Shown here: positions 8,289 to 18,403 of the stretch, one piece after another | Layout of the letters: each line of letters begins with the position of its first letter | How positions within the stretch are numbered: position 1 is the stretch's first letter | Assembly: GCF_900111005.1 (NCBI RefSeq) | Contig: NZ_FOFV01000019.1 | Span: forward strand, 112,365 to 176,364 | Length of the DNA stretch: 64,000 bases | From: Lentzea albida | GTDB lineage: Bacteria; Actinomycetota; Actinomycetes; Mycobacteriales; Pseudonocardiaceae | Direction: 5' to 3' | Made by a program: the position numbers and the translations under genes | Notes under the pieces: model-generated | The model's database searches: none | Seen by the model: the letters and a program-made list of their open reading frames with translations, nothing else | What the model was told of the DNA's origin: nothing

Positions 8289-9437
8289 GTGATCCCAACG
8301 CAACGAGAGAAGCCCCGGACCGCCCGCAGGGTCAGCTGGGACGTCCTCCGCGTCGTCGCCATCGGGTGCGTGCTGCTCCACCACGCCACGCTCACGAGCG
8401 TCAGCAGCCATCCCGACCTCGGGCCGCTGCCGTTCACCTTCCCGATGTCGATGGGCGCCAGCACGCTGATGGTCGTCTCGGCCTTCTTCGCCTGTGCCTC
8501 GCTCGACAGCGGGAGGCCGGGGAGGTTCCTGTGGCGAAGACTCGCCCGGCTGTTGCCCGCCTACATGGCGGCGGTCCTGCTCACCTACGCGGTGCAGCGG
8601 TGGATCGCGCCGGAGGGGTGGAGCCAGCTCGACGGCAGGGACGTCGTCTACAACCTGCTGCTGGTCAACCAGTGGTTCCCGGACGTCAACATCGTCGACT
8701 TCGCCTACTGGACGGTGCCGGTGCAGATCGCGGCGTTCATCGCCGGTGCCGCGCTGGTCAAGGTGCTGAGAGGGACGTGGCTGCGCGTCTTCCTGTGGGC
8801 GCTCGTCGTCACGCCGCTGCTGCTGCGGCCGTTGCTGGACCACTCGCACGCGCTGTTCACGCTCTACAACGGGTTCGCGCTGCACCGGGCGCAGCTCTTC
8901 GCCGCCGGCATCGCGATCTGGCTGTGGCACAAGGACAGGCTGAAGACGCCGCACCTGGTCGCGCTCCTCGCCGTCACCCTGGTGGCGCAGGCGATTCACA
9001 CGACCGAGTACGGGTCGACTCTCGGCTTCGGCGTGCTGCTGCTCATGGTGTGCGCTGCGGCCGCCGGACCCGACTGGGTGTTCTTCAAGCCGGTCGCCAG
9101 GCCGATCACGTGGCTCGCGGGCATCTCGTACGGCGTCTACCTCGTGCACCAGCAGATCGGCACGGTGGTGATGGACCGCATGCACGCCTTCGGCCTGCGG
9201 TCCTGGTGGATCCTCGCCGGCTTCGTCACCTCGGCGCTGGTGCTGGGCTGGGCGATGACGAGGTTCGTCGAACGCCCCGCCTACCGGCTCCTCACTCAGA
9301 TCCAGTCGGGCAGGTCGGGCAGCTCCCCGCGCAGTCCGGAGCCGTCGGTCCTGCCGGTCAGCCACCCGAGGACGGCGCTGGCGGACCCGCTGACCGAACT
9401 GCGGCTCGCCGGGCCGCTGACCACCCAGCTGCGCTGA
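8289..9437 (+). CDS. Acyltransferase family 3 membrane protein
   Basis: A 382-residue integral membrane protein with about ten hydrophobic segments. The N terminus, VSWDVLRVVAIGCVLLHHAT, carries the Arg-x(n)-His motif of acyltransferase-3 (OafA/NodX-like) enzymes that move acyl groups onto cell-surface sugars or lipids. Later segments include LAGISYGVYLVHQQIG and the terminal FVERPAYRLLTQ, both typical. The start is GTG at 8289. The C terminus runs 142 bp into the convergent mycothiol-dependent enzyme gene. Its last 45 residues after VERPAYRLL are Pro/Ser/Thr-rich and probably a by-product of that overlap. Confidence 0.85.
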   Translation: MIPTQREKPRTARRVSWDVLRVVAIGCVLLHHATLTSVSSHPDLGPLPFTFPMSMGASTLMVVSAFFACASLDSGRPGRFLWRRLARLLPAYMAAVLLTYAVQRWIAPEGWSQLDGRDVVYNLLLVNQWFPDVNIVDFAYWTVPVQIAAFIAGAALVKVLRGTWLRVFLWALVVTPLLLRPLLDHSHALFTLYNGFALHRAQLFAAGIAIWLWHKDRLKTPHLVALLAVTLVAQAIHTTEYGSTLGFGVLLLMVCAAAAGPDWVFFKPVARPITWLAGISYGVYLVHQQIGTVVMDRMHAFGLRSWWILAGFVTSALVLGWAMTRFVERPAYRLLTQIQSGRSGSSPRSPEPSVLPVSHPRTALADPLTELRLAGPLTTQLR

Positions 9438-10048
9438 GTGCCGTCGGGCAGGGTCACCTCGATCCCGAAGGGGTCGACCCTGCCCTCGAACTGCTGCACC
9501 GCGTCGTCGAGGAACTCCTCCACGAAGTCGGCGGGCAGGTCGTCGAACCCGACGCCCGCGTCGAGGTCGACGAGGTGGATCCAGATCTCGCGCAGGCGCA
9601 GCAGCGGCACCGCGGACGCCGGGATCGCCTGGCCCTTGGGCGCCGTGACCTCCGAACGCCACGCGTGCGCGGGGAACTCGCGGCACGCGGTGTCGAACCG
9701 CTGGCAGGCGGAGTCGAGGTCGGCCTTGATCAGCTGCAGCAGCCGGTGGGAGCCCTCCTCGATGTCCGCGTCGCGGTCCGCGCGCGAGGCGTACGCCTGG
9801 TGCTCGACCCCCGTCCTGGCCCACGTGAGCAGGTTCACCAGCGCGTCGGCGTTGCGCGCGAGGTGGGTGATGACGTGTCCGCGGGTCCATCCGGGCAGCA
9901 GGCTCCGGCCGCGCACGGCGGCCTCGTCCAGCTCCTCGACGACCTCGTAGAGCACGTCCGTCGCCTGGCGCACGGCGGTGATGTGCCGGTCGGGCACTCC
10001 TCGCGGCGCGGGCACGGACGTCTGCTCGGTGGACGGCGTGTAGGTCAT
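9296..10048 (-). CDS. Maleylpyruvate isomerase-family mycothiol-dependent enzyme
   Basis: A 250-residue protein of the DinB/MDMPI superfamily. The N-terminal four-helix bundle (about residues 20-165) has the metal-binding residues in GHVITHLARNADAL and in RLREIWIHLVDLDAG, giving the usual His/Glu/His triad. An MDMPI C-terminal domain follows. Such enzymes use the actinobacterial thiol mycothiol in isomerisation or detoxification. ATG at 10048. The 3' end overlaps the acyltransferase gene by 142 bp on the opposite strand. Its substrate is not known. Confidence 0.88.
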   Translation of the reverse strand: MTYTPSTEQTSVPAPRGVPDRHITAVRQATDVLYEVVEELDEAAVRGRSLLPGWTRGHVITHLARNADALVNLLTWARTGVEHQAYASRADRDADIEEGSHRLLQLIKADLDSACQRFDTACREFPAHAWRSEVTAPKGQAIPASAVPLLRLREIWIHLVDLDAGVGFDDLPADFVEEFLDDAVQQFEGRVDPFGIEVTLPDGTQRSWVVSGPASRSSVSGSASAVLGWLTGRTDGSGLRGELPDLPDWI

Positions 10049-10143
10049 GTGCTGCCTCTCCCCGACGTTGAGGCTTCTGATCGAAGTGACCAGACTATGG
10101 GTAATCCCAGATCAGGGGAATGCGGAAGCGGCCCGAACCGTTT

Positions 10144-10166
10144 TTGTCAGGGGTCAGCCCTAGCAT
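10144..10166 (+). promoter_or_regulatory. PafBC/RecA-independent DNA-damage promoter of uvrA
   Basis: TTGTCAGGG (10144-10152), eight bases, then TAGCAT (10161-10166). This matches, with one mismatch, the mycobacterial RecA-independent damage-promoter consensus TTGTCRGTG-N8-TAnnnT recognised by PafBC (recalled). It lies about 110 bp upstream of the chosen uvrA start, facing uvrA. Confidence 0.6.
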
Positions 10167-10211
10167 GGTCGGCGGGTCGGTCGCAGCCTCCGAAATGATG
10201 CTAGTACTCTT

Positions 10212-10225
10212 CGAACGCTTGTTCG
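10212..10225 (+). promoter_or_regulatory. LexA/SOS box upstream of uvrA
   Basis: CGAAC-GCTT-GTTCG is a perfect match to the actinobacterial and Gram-positive SOS consensus CGAAC-N4-GTTCG. It lies 48 bp before the chosen uvrA start codon and 45 bp downstream of the PafBC-type -10 box, so LexA could block initiation or elongation from that promoter. Confidence 0.85.
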
Positions 10226-10273
10226 GAAGAGTGTGGCGTGAGTGACCCGCCAATCGCAGCCGAAGGGACCCCA

Positions 10274-13152
<2,879 letters not shown>

Positions 13153-13153
<1 letters not shown>

Positions 13154-13335
13154 TGATCCCACTCGATGTGCTGGCCCACCGCGAGCGCGTTCTCCAAGCG
13201 CAGCGCGGCGAGTCCTTGGCGCATCCGTTCAGCCTCGTGGAGGCGCTCGACTCGTCGGAGCAGGCACTCCGCCGAGTCGCGGCTGCCGGGTGGATGCGGG
13301 CCTTGGAACGGCTTCCTCGTCTAGCCGACAAGTGA
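13153..13335 (+). CDS. Small protein coupled to uvrA
   Basis: A 60-residue ORF whose ATG overlaps the uvrA stop (TGATG, 13151-13155); a GTG at 13150 is also in frame. It encodes an amphipathic helical protein with LDVLAHRERVLQAQRGE and SSEQALRRVAAAGWMRALER. I recognise no family. The tight overlap with uvrA and the smooth codon usage support translation. A link to DNA repair is only positional. Confidence 0.5.
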
Positions 13336-13452
13336 ACACGGGCGGACTAGCGGGACGCTCGAGTCCCGCTGGAGCCGCATGCCACTCGGTGAGGAATTTC
13401 CAGTTACCTGTGAGTTCCGTCGAGAACCTGTCACTCGGACGAGGTATCCGGG

Positions 13453-13932
13453 ATGATGGCGGCCGTGCCGCTCAACCGCTATCGCTTCCACAGCGTGTGG
13501 CACGTGGACGCGTGCCCGGCCGATGTCTACGAAGTGCTGGCCGACATCGCGAACTACCCGGTGTGGTGGCCCGAGGTCCGCAAGGCCACGAAGATCGACG
13601 ACGAGACCGGCGAGATCCGGTGCCGTTCGTTCCTGCCGTTCGACCTGGTCGTGCAGGTGAGGCACAGCATCCGCAACCAGCAGGCGGGCCTGCTGCGCGC
13701 CACGCTGTCCGGTGATCTCGAGGGTTACGCGAGCTGGGAGATCACCGGCCGCGACGGGGGCACGGACCTCGTGTTCGACCAGGAGGTCGTGGTCAACAAG
13801 GCGCTGCTGAGGCGTCTGGTGCTGATCGCGAAGCCGTTCTTCCGCGGCAACCACGACGTGATGATGCGCGGCGGCCTGAAGGGCCTGAAGCAGGTGCTCG
13901 AAGCCAAGACCGCCGCCCGCCGCGAGTCGTAG
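13453..13932 (+). CDS. SRPBCC (START-like) family protein
   Basis: A 159-residue polyketide-cyclase/CoQ-binding-type START-like protein. The N-terminal strand FHSVWHVDACPADVYEVLADIANYPVWWPEV is typical of single-domain SRPBCC proteins, with the long C-terminal helix (MMRGGLKGLKQVLEAKTA) closing the ligand cavity. Starts are possible at ATG 13453 or 13456. It is monocistronic and converges on the vWA-like genes. Ligand unknown. Confidence 0.82.
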   Translation: MMAAVPLNRYRFHSVWHVDACPADVYEVLADIANYPVWWPEVRKATKIDDETGEIRCRSFLPFDLVVQVRHSIRNQQAGLLRATLSGDLEGYASWEITGRDGGTDLVFDQEVVVNKALLRRLVLIAKPFFRGNHDVMMRGGLKGLKQVLEAKTAARRES

Positions 13933-14007
13933 GCGCTGCGGTGAGTTGTTGCCCGAGTTCATCGGGAACGGCTTCGTCAGCGCGCCCAGTCACCAGGTAG
14001 CGTCCAG

Positions 14008-15228
14008 TCACCAGTTGTCGCCCAGGCGCACGACCGCGCCGTCGGCGTTGCGCTGGCACTGCAGCGGGTTCGCCACGTTCGGGCGATCGGGCATCGGGTA
14101 CTTGGAGCACGTCCACACGTCGGTGACCCAGAACGTGCCGGTGCCCTGGGTCTGACCCGCTCGCGCCGCGGCGATGTACCGGTCGGCGATGTCGATCGCG
14201 ACGGGGCAGCCGACGTCGTTCATGTCGGTCACCTTCGTGAAGTCGTTCGCGTCGCGGCAGACGACCGGCTCGGGCGTGCAGCCCACGTCCCAGGCCTTCC
14301 ACACCTCCCGCGGGATCTCGCCGCAGGAGAAGCCTCCGGTGCCCGCGTTCCACAGCTGCCACTTGCCGTCCTTCAGTTCGAAGACGGCCGGGAACGCCTG
14401 GGCGAGTTCAGGGCGCTCGATCAGTCCCTGGGCGTGCACGTACCGGTCCTGCTGGCAGTTGATCTCGCCGTAGTAGGGCTTGTACCCCGCGACCTCTGCC
14501 GGAAGGGGGTAGGCGGCCATCAGCACCTCCGGCGTCACCAGCTCGCAGGGCGACTTCGGCAGCACGACCTCCTGCGCCACCAGCGAGGTCGGCACCGACA
14601 CCTCCTTCAACGTGGTGACGAGTGCGGCGGTGTCGTCGGTGAAGCGGGTGGCCCGCGCCTCGGTCGCGTCGGCGACGGCCTTCAGGACCTTGGCCTGCTC
14701 GGAGCTCAGCCGGTGTCCGACGAACCGGAAGTCGATCTTCACGCCGGCCCGGGCGGAGTGTTCCCTGATGATCGTGCGCACCTCGTCGGCGCTCTTGCCG
14801 CACGCGTCGGCGCCGCCGCGGGCGACCACGACGACGCGGTTGGTCTCGCTGCCGCGGAACGGGTAGGTGCGCGCGAAGTCGTCGATCGCGGCGATCACGC
14901 CGCTGAGCAGGGTGGGCTTGCCGTTCGGGGTGATCGCGCGGGCCGCGTCGCCGATCTTCGCCGCCTGGCCGGTGCCGGGCGTGACCAACTCTGCTGTGTC
15001 CGGGGCGTCGCACGTGCCGCCGAAGCGGCGCAACGCCAGCGCGTCGTCCGGCGACATGTTCGCGGCCGCCGTCCCGACGGCGTCGGCGACGTCGCGGAAG
15101 TCCGCCGACTCGGAGGAGTCGACGAGGAACGTGGTGCGGTGAGAGGGAGTCAGGACCAGGAACAGGACGCCGCTGACCAGAGCCAGCACCACGACCACCG
15201 CCGCTGCTGCCACCCACCACCGCTTCAC
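14008..15228 (-). CDS. Membrane-anchored vWA-like protein with intact DxSxS
   Basis: A 406-residue protein with one N-terminal membrane anchor (residues 6-27) and then an extracytoplasmic Rossmann-like vWA domain (about 32-215). The strand TTFLVDSSES carries the MIDAS motif DxSxS (D37, S39, S41), and ETNRVVVVARGGADACGKS forms the central strand and loop. The region beyond residue 225 is Cys-rich (LPKSPCELVTPEVLMAAYP, FSCGEIPREVW, VWTCSKYP) and resembles a DUF3558-like secreted domain. The ATG overlaps the stop of the paralogous upstream gene by 4 nt, so the two are translated together. Function unknown. Confidence 0.72.
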   Translation of the reverse strand: MKRWWVAAAAVVVVLALVSGVLFLVLTPSHRTTFLVDSSESADFRDVADAVGTAAANMSPDDALALRRFGGTCDAPDTAELVTPGTGQAAKIGDAARAITPNGKPTLLSGVIAAIDDFARTYPFRGSETNRVVVVARGGADACGKSADEVRTIIREHSARAGVKIDFRFVGHRLSSEQAKVLKAVADATEARATRFTDDTAALVTTLKEVSVPTSLVAQEVVLPKSPCELVTPEVLMAAYPLPAEVAGYKPYYGEINCQQDRYVHAQGLIERPELAQAFPAVFELKDGKWQLWNAGTGGFSCGEIPREVWKAWDVGCTPEPVVCRDANDFTKVTDMNDVGCPVAIDIADRYIAAARAGQTQGTGTFWVTDVWTCSKYPMPDRPNVANPLQCQRNADGAVVRLGDNW

Positions 15229-16472
15229 CGCACGCCCCCCGGCGCCTGGGCGCGCAACGACGTGAGCGCCTCGGTCATCTTCTTCGCCTCGGCGTTGTAC
15301 GCGGCCGCGGCACGGGTGTAGACGTCGAGCGGCCCGGCCGGGTTCCGGCCCGAACGCGCCTCGGCGAGCAACGCCTCCGCACCCGCGACCACCTCGGCCT
15401 GCAACGCGCGCAGCCGCACCGACATGTCCCGCAACCGCACCGCGTCCGGTGTGCCGGTGCGGCCGTCGAGGTCCTCGATCTGGAGGTCGACGACCGCGGC
15501 ACGGGCCTGTGCCAGCGCCGACTCGGCGAGGTCGAAACGGCCGTCCTGCACCGACTTCGTGGCCGAGTTGAGCTTATCTACGGTCGGGTTGAGGACGTTG
15601 ACGACCGACTGCGACGACCGCAGCACCGGTTCGATCGTGGTGAACCACGCGAGCACGCGCCGCAGTTCCTCCGGCGAGTCCGTGAACGCCGGTGCCTGCT
15701 GCTCGAGCTGTGCGGCCAGCCGCGTCAGTTCACCGTCGTCGCTGACCTGGTAGCCGATGAACCGGAACTCGATCGACAGGCCGGCCGCGGCGACGCGGTC
15801 GCGGATCTGGGCCTGGACGAACTCGTCGTCGGGGTCGCACGCGTCCCTGCCGTGCCTCGTCACGACGATGATCCTGTTGACCTGCTTGGCCTTCAGCGAC
15901 AACGGCGTGGTGAAGTCGCCGACCGCCTCGACGATCCCGCGCTGCAGCGTGGCCTTCGTGCCCTGCCGCACCGAGCGGGCCGCGTCGGCGATCTCCTGGC
16001 GGTTGCCCGTGCCGAACCCGACGAGTTGCGTCGTGTTGTCGTCCGACCCGCACTCGCCGCCGAAGCTGCGCAACGACTGGGAGTCGCGCTCGCCCGAGTT
16101 GCCGACGACGGTCGTCAGCGCACCGGTGACGCTCGCCAGGTCACCCGCGGCGGCGTCGATCAGGAACGTCGTCTTGTAGACGGGCGCGAACACCGGGACG
16201 ATCCACCGCACCACGACGAAACCGGTGCTGACGACGAGCACGCCGGCGAGCAGGACGATCAGCAGCCGCCGCACGCTCTTCGGCAGTTCCCAGAACGTGT
16301 TCCACTGCCGGGCGTTGTCACCGACGACGACACCCTTGGCGTTGCGGAGGTCCACCGAGAACTTCGCGTCGGTGGCGGCCTCGGCCAGCACCCCGTGCGC
16401 CTTGTCGATCGCGACGGACATCTCCGGCGACAACTTGTTCGCCGCGCCGATGGGGACCCCCGTCTCGTCCAT
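15225..16472 (-). CDS. Membrane vWA-like protein with cytoplasmic RHIM/BASS-like amyloid motif
   Basis: A 415-residue protein. Residues 1-68 are cytoplasmic and include NAKGVVVGDNARQWNTF (44-60), which resembles the G-V-Q-V/I-G-D-x-N repeat of bacterial amyloid-signalling (RHIM-like) motifs. A membrane helix follows at 70-96, then a vWA-like fold starting TTFLIDAAAGDL, where the MIDAS DxSxS is lost (DAAAG). The last 120 residues are a helical coiled-coil region (AESALAQARAAVVDLQIEDL). It is paralogous to and overlaps the next gene (ATGA, 15225-15228). ATG at 16472. A role in signalling across the membrane is inference. Confidence 0.7.
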   Translation of the reverse strand: MDETGVPIGAANKLSPEMSVAIDKAHGVLAEAATDAKFSVDLRNAKGVVVGDNARQWNTFWELPKSVRRLLIVLLAGVLVVSTGFVVVRWIVPVFAPVYKTTFLIDAAAGDLASVTGALTTVVGNSGERDSQSLRSFGGECGSDDNTTQLVGFGTGNRQEIADAARSVRQGTKATLQRGIVEAVGDFTTPLSLKAKQVNRIIVVTRHGRDACDPDDEFVQAQIRDRVAAAGLSIEFRFIGYQVSDDGELTRLAAQLEQQAPAFTDSPEELRRVLAWFTTIEPVLRSSQSVVNVLNPTVDKLNSATKSVQDGRFDLAESALAQARAAVVDLQIEDLDGRTGTPDAVRLRDMSVRLRALQAEVVAGAEALLAEARSGRNPAGPLDVYTRAAAAYNAEAKKMTEALTSLRAQAPGGVR

Positions 16473-16506
16473 GGGAGAACGGTACAGAGTTTGGGGGGAA
16501 AGGAAG

Positions 16507-17103
16507 TCAGGTTCGGTCGGACAGGTGCCGCACCAGCAGGGTGAGCTGTTCCGCGTACTTCGTCGCGAACTCGGGCGTCGCCGGGTCCTCACCGGTGATC
16601 TGGCCCGCCGTGTGCCGCAGGGTCAGCGGTGCCGAGGCGGCGGCCATCAGCGCCAGCAGCAGGAGACCGGGGTCGAGGTCGGCGGGGAGTTCGCCCGCGG
16701 CCTGGCGCAGCCGCATCTGGTCGACCTGGGCGCGCAGGAACGCCTCGTCGGTGGGCGGGCTGTCGCCTGCCAGGTTCGACCACGCCCACAGCCTGCCGTG
16801 GTCGGTCAGGGTGGTGTGCACGAAGCTCGCGATCACGTCGGCCAGCGGTTCCTCGGTGCTCGCCATCTCGGCCGCGGAGGAGTGCCAGCTCGTGGCGAGC
16901 TCCTTGTAGAGGCCTTCCTTGCCGCCGAAGTAGTACGAGATCAGCTGCTTGTTCACGCCCGCCCGCGCCGCGATGTCCGTGGTGCGCGTGGCGGCGTAGC
17001 CCTTCGCACCGAACTCCGCCGCGGCCGCCTCGAGGAGCAGGGCCCGCGTGCGTTCCGGGTCCCGTTTGCGTTCCGAGGCGCTGGGAGAACGGCGTTGATC
17101 CAC
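16507..17103 (-). CDS. TetR/AcrR-family repressor
   Basis: A 198-residue TetR regulator. The HTH is at residues about 13-60: RALLLEAAAAEFGAKGYAATRTTDIAARAGVNK, then QLISYYFGGKEGLYKEL. The C-terminal ligand/dimer domain has the TetR_C helix DPGLLLLALMAAASAPLTLR. GTG at 17103 gives a standard N terminus; a TTG at 17127 would place coding sequence closer to the operator region. It is divergent from the FAD monooxygenase gene, and two matching palindromes lie between them, so it probably represses both genes. Confidence 0.9.
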   Translation of the reverse strand: MDQRRSPSASERKRDPERTRALLLEAAAAEFGAKGYAATRTTDIAARAGVNKQLISYYFGGKEGLYKELATSWHSSAAEMASTEEPLADVIASFVHTTLTDHGRLWAWSNLAGDSPPTDEAFLRAQVDQMRLRQAAGELPADLDPGLLLLALMAAASAPLTLRHTAGQITGEDPATPEFATKYAEQLTLLVRHLSDRT

Positions 17104-17130
17104 GGCGACACGGTAGCCGACGACCAACTT

Positions 17131-17167
17131 TCAACCGTCGGGTTGACTTAATCAACCGTGCGGTTGA
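17131..17167. promoter_or_regulatory. Twin palindromic operators for the TetR regulator
   Basis: TCAACCGTCGGGTTGA (17131-17146) and TCAACCGTGCGGTTGA (17152-17167) are two 16-bp inverted repeats. The second is perfect (TCAACCG-TG-CGGTTGA) and the first has one mismatch. Centres are 21 bp apart, two helical turns, so two TetR dimers could bind the same face. The right site ends 11 bp before the monooxygenase ATG. Confidence 0.8.
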
Positions 17168-17178
17168 AACTCGACCTC

Positions 17179-18330
17179 ATGAGGATCGCTGTGGTGGGTG
17201 GGGGAATCGGCGGGCTGTGCCTCGCGCACGGGTTGCGCGGGGCCGGTGTGGACGTGGCGGTGTACGAGCGGGAGCTCTCGCGCACGGACCGCCTGCAGGG
17301 GTACCGGGTGCACATCAACCCGGACGGTGCCGCCGCGTTGCGGGAGTGCCTGCCGGAGGAGAGCTGGCAGCGGTTCGTGCGGACCGCGGGGTCCAGCGAC
17401 AACGGGTTCGGCTTCCTGACCGAGCAGCTCGAGCCGTTGCTGGTGCTCGACCAGGACGAGGAGACGCACTACTCGGCCAGCCGGATCACGCTGCGGCAGG
17501 TGCTGCTCGACGGGCTGGACGTCCGGTTCGGCAAGAGGTTCGAGCGCTACGAGCAGAACGACGCGATCACCCTGCACTTCGCGGACGGCACGACCGCCGA
17601 GTGCGACGTGCTCGTCGGCGCGGACGGCATCCGGTCACGCGTGCGCGCGCAGTACCTGCCGCACGCGGGAACCGAGGACGTCGGCATCACCGCGGTCGCG
17701 GGCAAGCTCTTCCTCGACGACCACGACTGGATCCCTGGGAGCCTGCTCGTCCGGGCGAACTCGATCGTCCCGACCAGCGCGTGCGGCATGTTCCTGGTGA
17801 CGCACGACGGACTGGGCCACACGGACGCCGACGGCGTGCTGTTCGACAACGTGCGCCCGTACCTGATGTGGGCCTACGCGGCGAAGGACCTCGACCTGAC
17901 CAACGGCCTGCAGTCCGAGGTGCTGCGCCGCATCGCCGGCTGGAGCCCCGAGCTCCGCAGGGTCGTGGAACTGTCGCACCCGGAAACCGTCAGCCAGTGG
18001 CACATCAGGTCGGCGAAGCCCGTCGAGCGGTGGCGCCCCACCAACGTCACGCTGCTCGGTGACGCCATCCACGCCATGACGCCGATGCGAGGTGTCGGTG
18101 CCAACATCGCGCTGAAGGACGCGCAACTGCTCGCGCGGTGCATCACCGAGGGCGGCGACGCCATCGCCCGGTACGAGGCGGAGATGTACGAGTACGGGTT
18201 CGCGGCGGTGCGGGACTCGCTGCGGGCGGCGAGGCAGTTCGCGCAGGGTGGCGCGGTGGCGCGGACCCTGTTCCGCACGGTGCTCAGGACAGCCTCGGCG
18301 GTGCCCGCGTTGAGGCGCGCGATGTTCTAG
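17179..18330 (+). CDS. FAD-dependent aromatic-ring monooxygenase
   Basis: A 383-residue class A flavoprotein monooxygenase (PHBH fold). The dinucleotide-binding motif GGGIGGLCLAHGL is at residues 7-19, the DG motif is DVLVGADGIRSRVRAQYLP, and the second FAD motif is GDAIHAMTPMRGVGANIALKDA. No membrane segment is seen. It would use NAD(P)H and O2 to hydroxylate or epoxidise a small hydrophobic substrate. ATG at 17179 is preceded by the twin TetR operators; an in-frame GTG at 17158 lies inside the right operator. The likely inducer is its substrate or a drug. A resistance or catabolic role is inference. Confidence 0.88.
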   Translation: MRIAVVGGGIGGLCLAHGLRGAGVDVAVYERELSRTDRLQGYRVHINPDGAAALRECLPEESWQRFVRTAGSSDNGFGFLTEQLEPLLVLDQDEETHYSASRITLRQVLLDGLDVRFGKRFERYEQNDAITLHFADGTTAECDVLVGADGIRSRVRAQYLPHAGTEDVGITAVAGKLFLDDHDWIPGSLLVRANSIVPTSACGMFLVTHDGLGHTDADGVLFDNVRPYLMWAYAAKDLDLTNGLQSEVLRRIAGWSPELRRVVELSHPETVSQWHIRSAKPVERWRPTNVTLLGDAIHAMTPMRGVGANIALKDAQLLARCITEGGDAIARYEAEMYEYGFAAVRDSLRAARQFAQGGAVARTLFRTVLRTASAVPALRRAMF

Positions 18331-18403
18331 GAAAAAAGTTTGAACCGTTCCGGCTCGCCCTGCGTGTCAGTGGCGTTGGAGGGCACGAGCCAGGAGGTTC
18401 AGG

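Noticed and set aside
13986..14020. Direct repeat CCAGTCACCAG, possible attachment site
   Set aside because: Only 11 bp, adjacent, at the 3' end of a gene, with no integrase or tRNA nearby; likely a small duplication.
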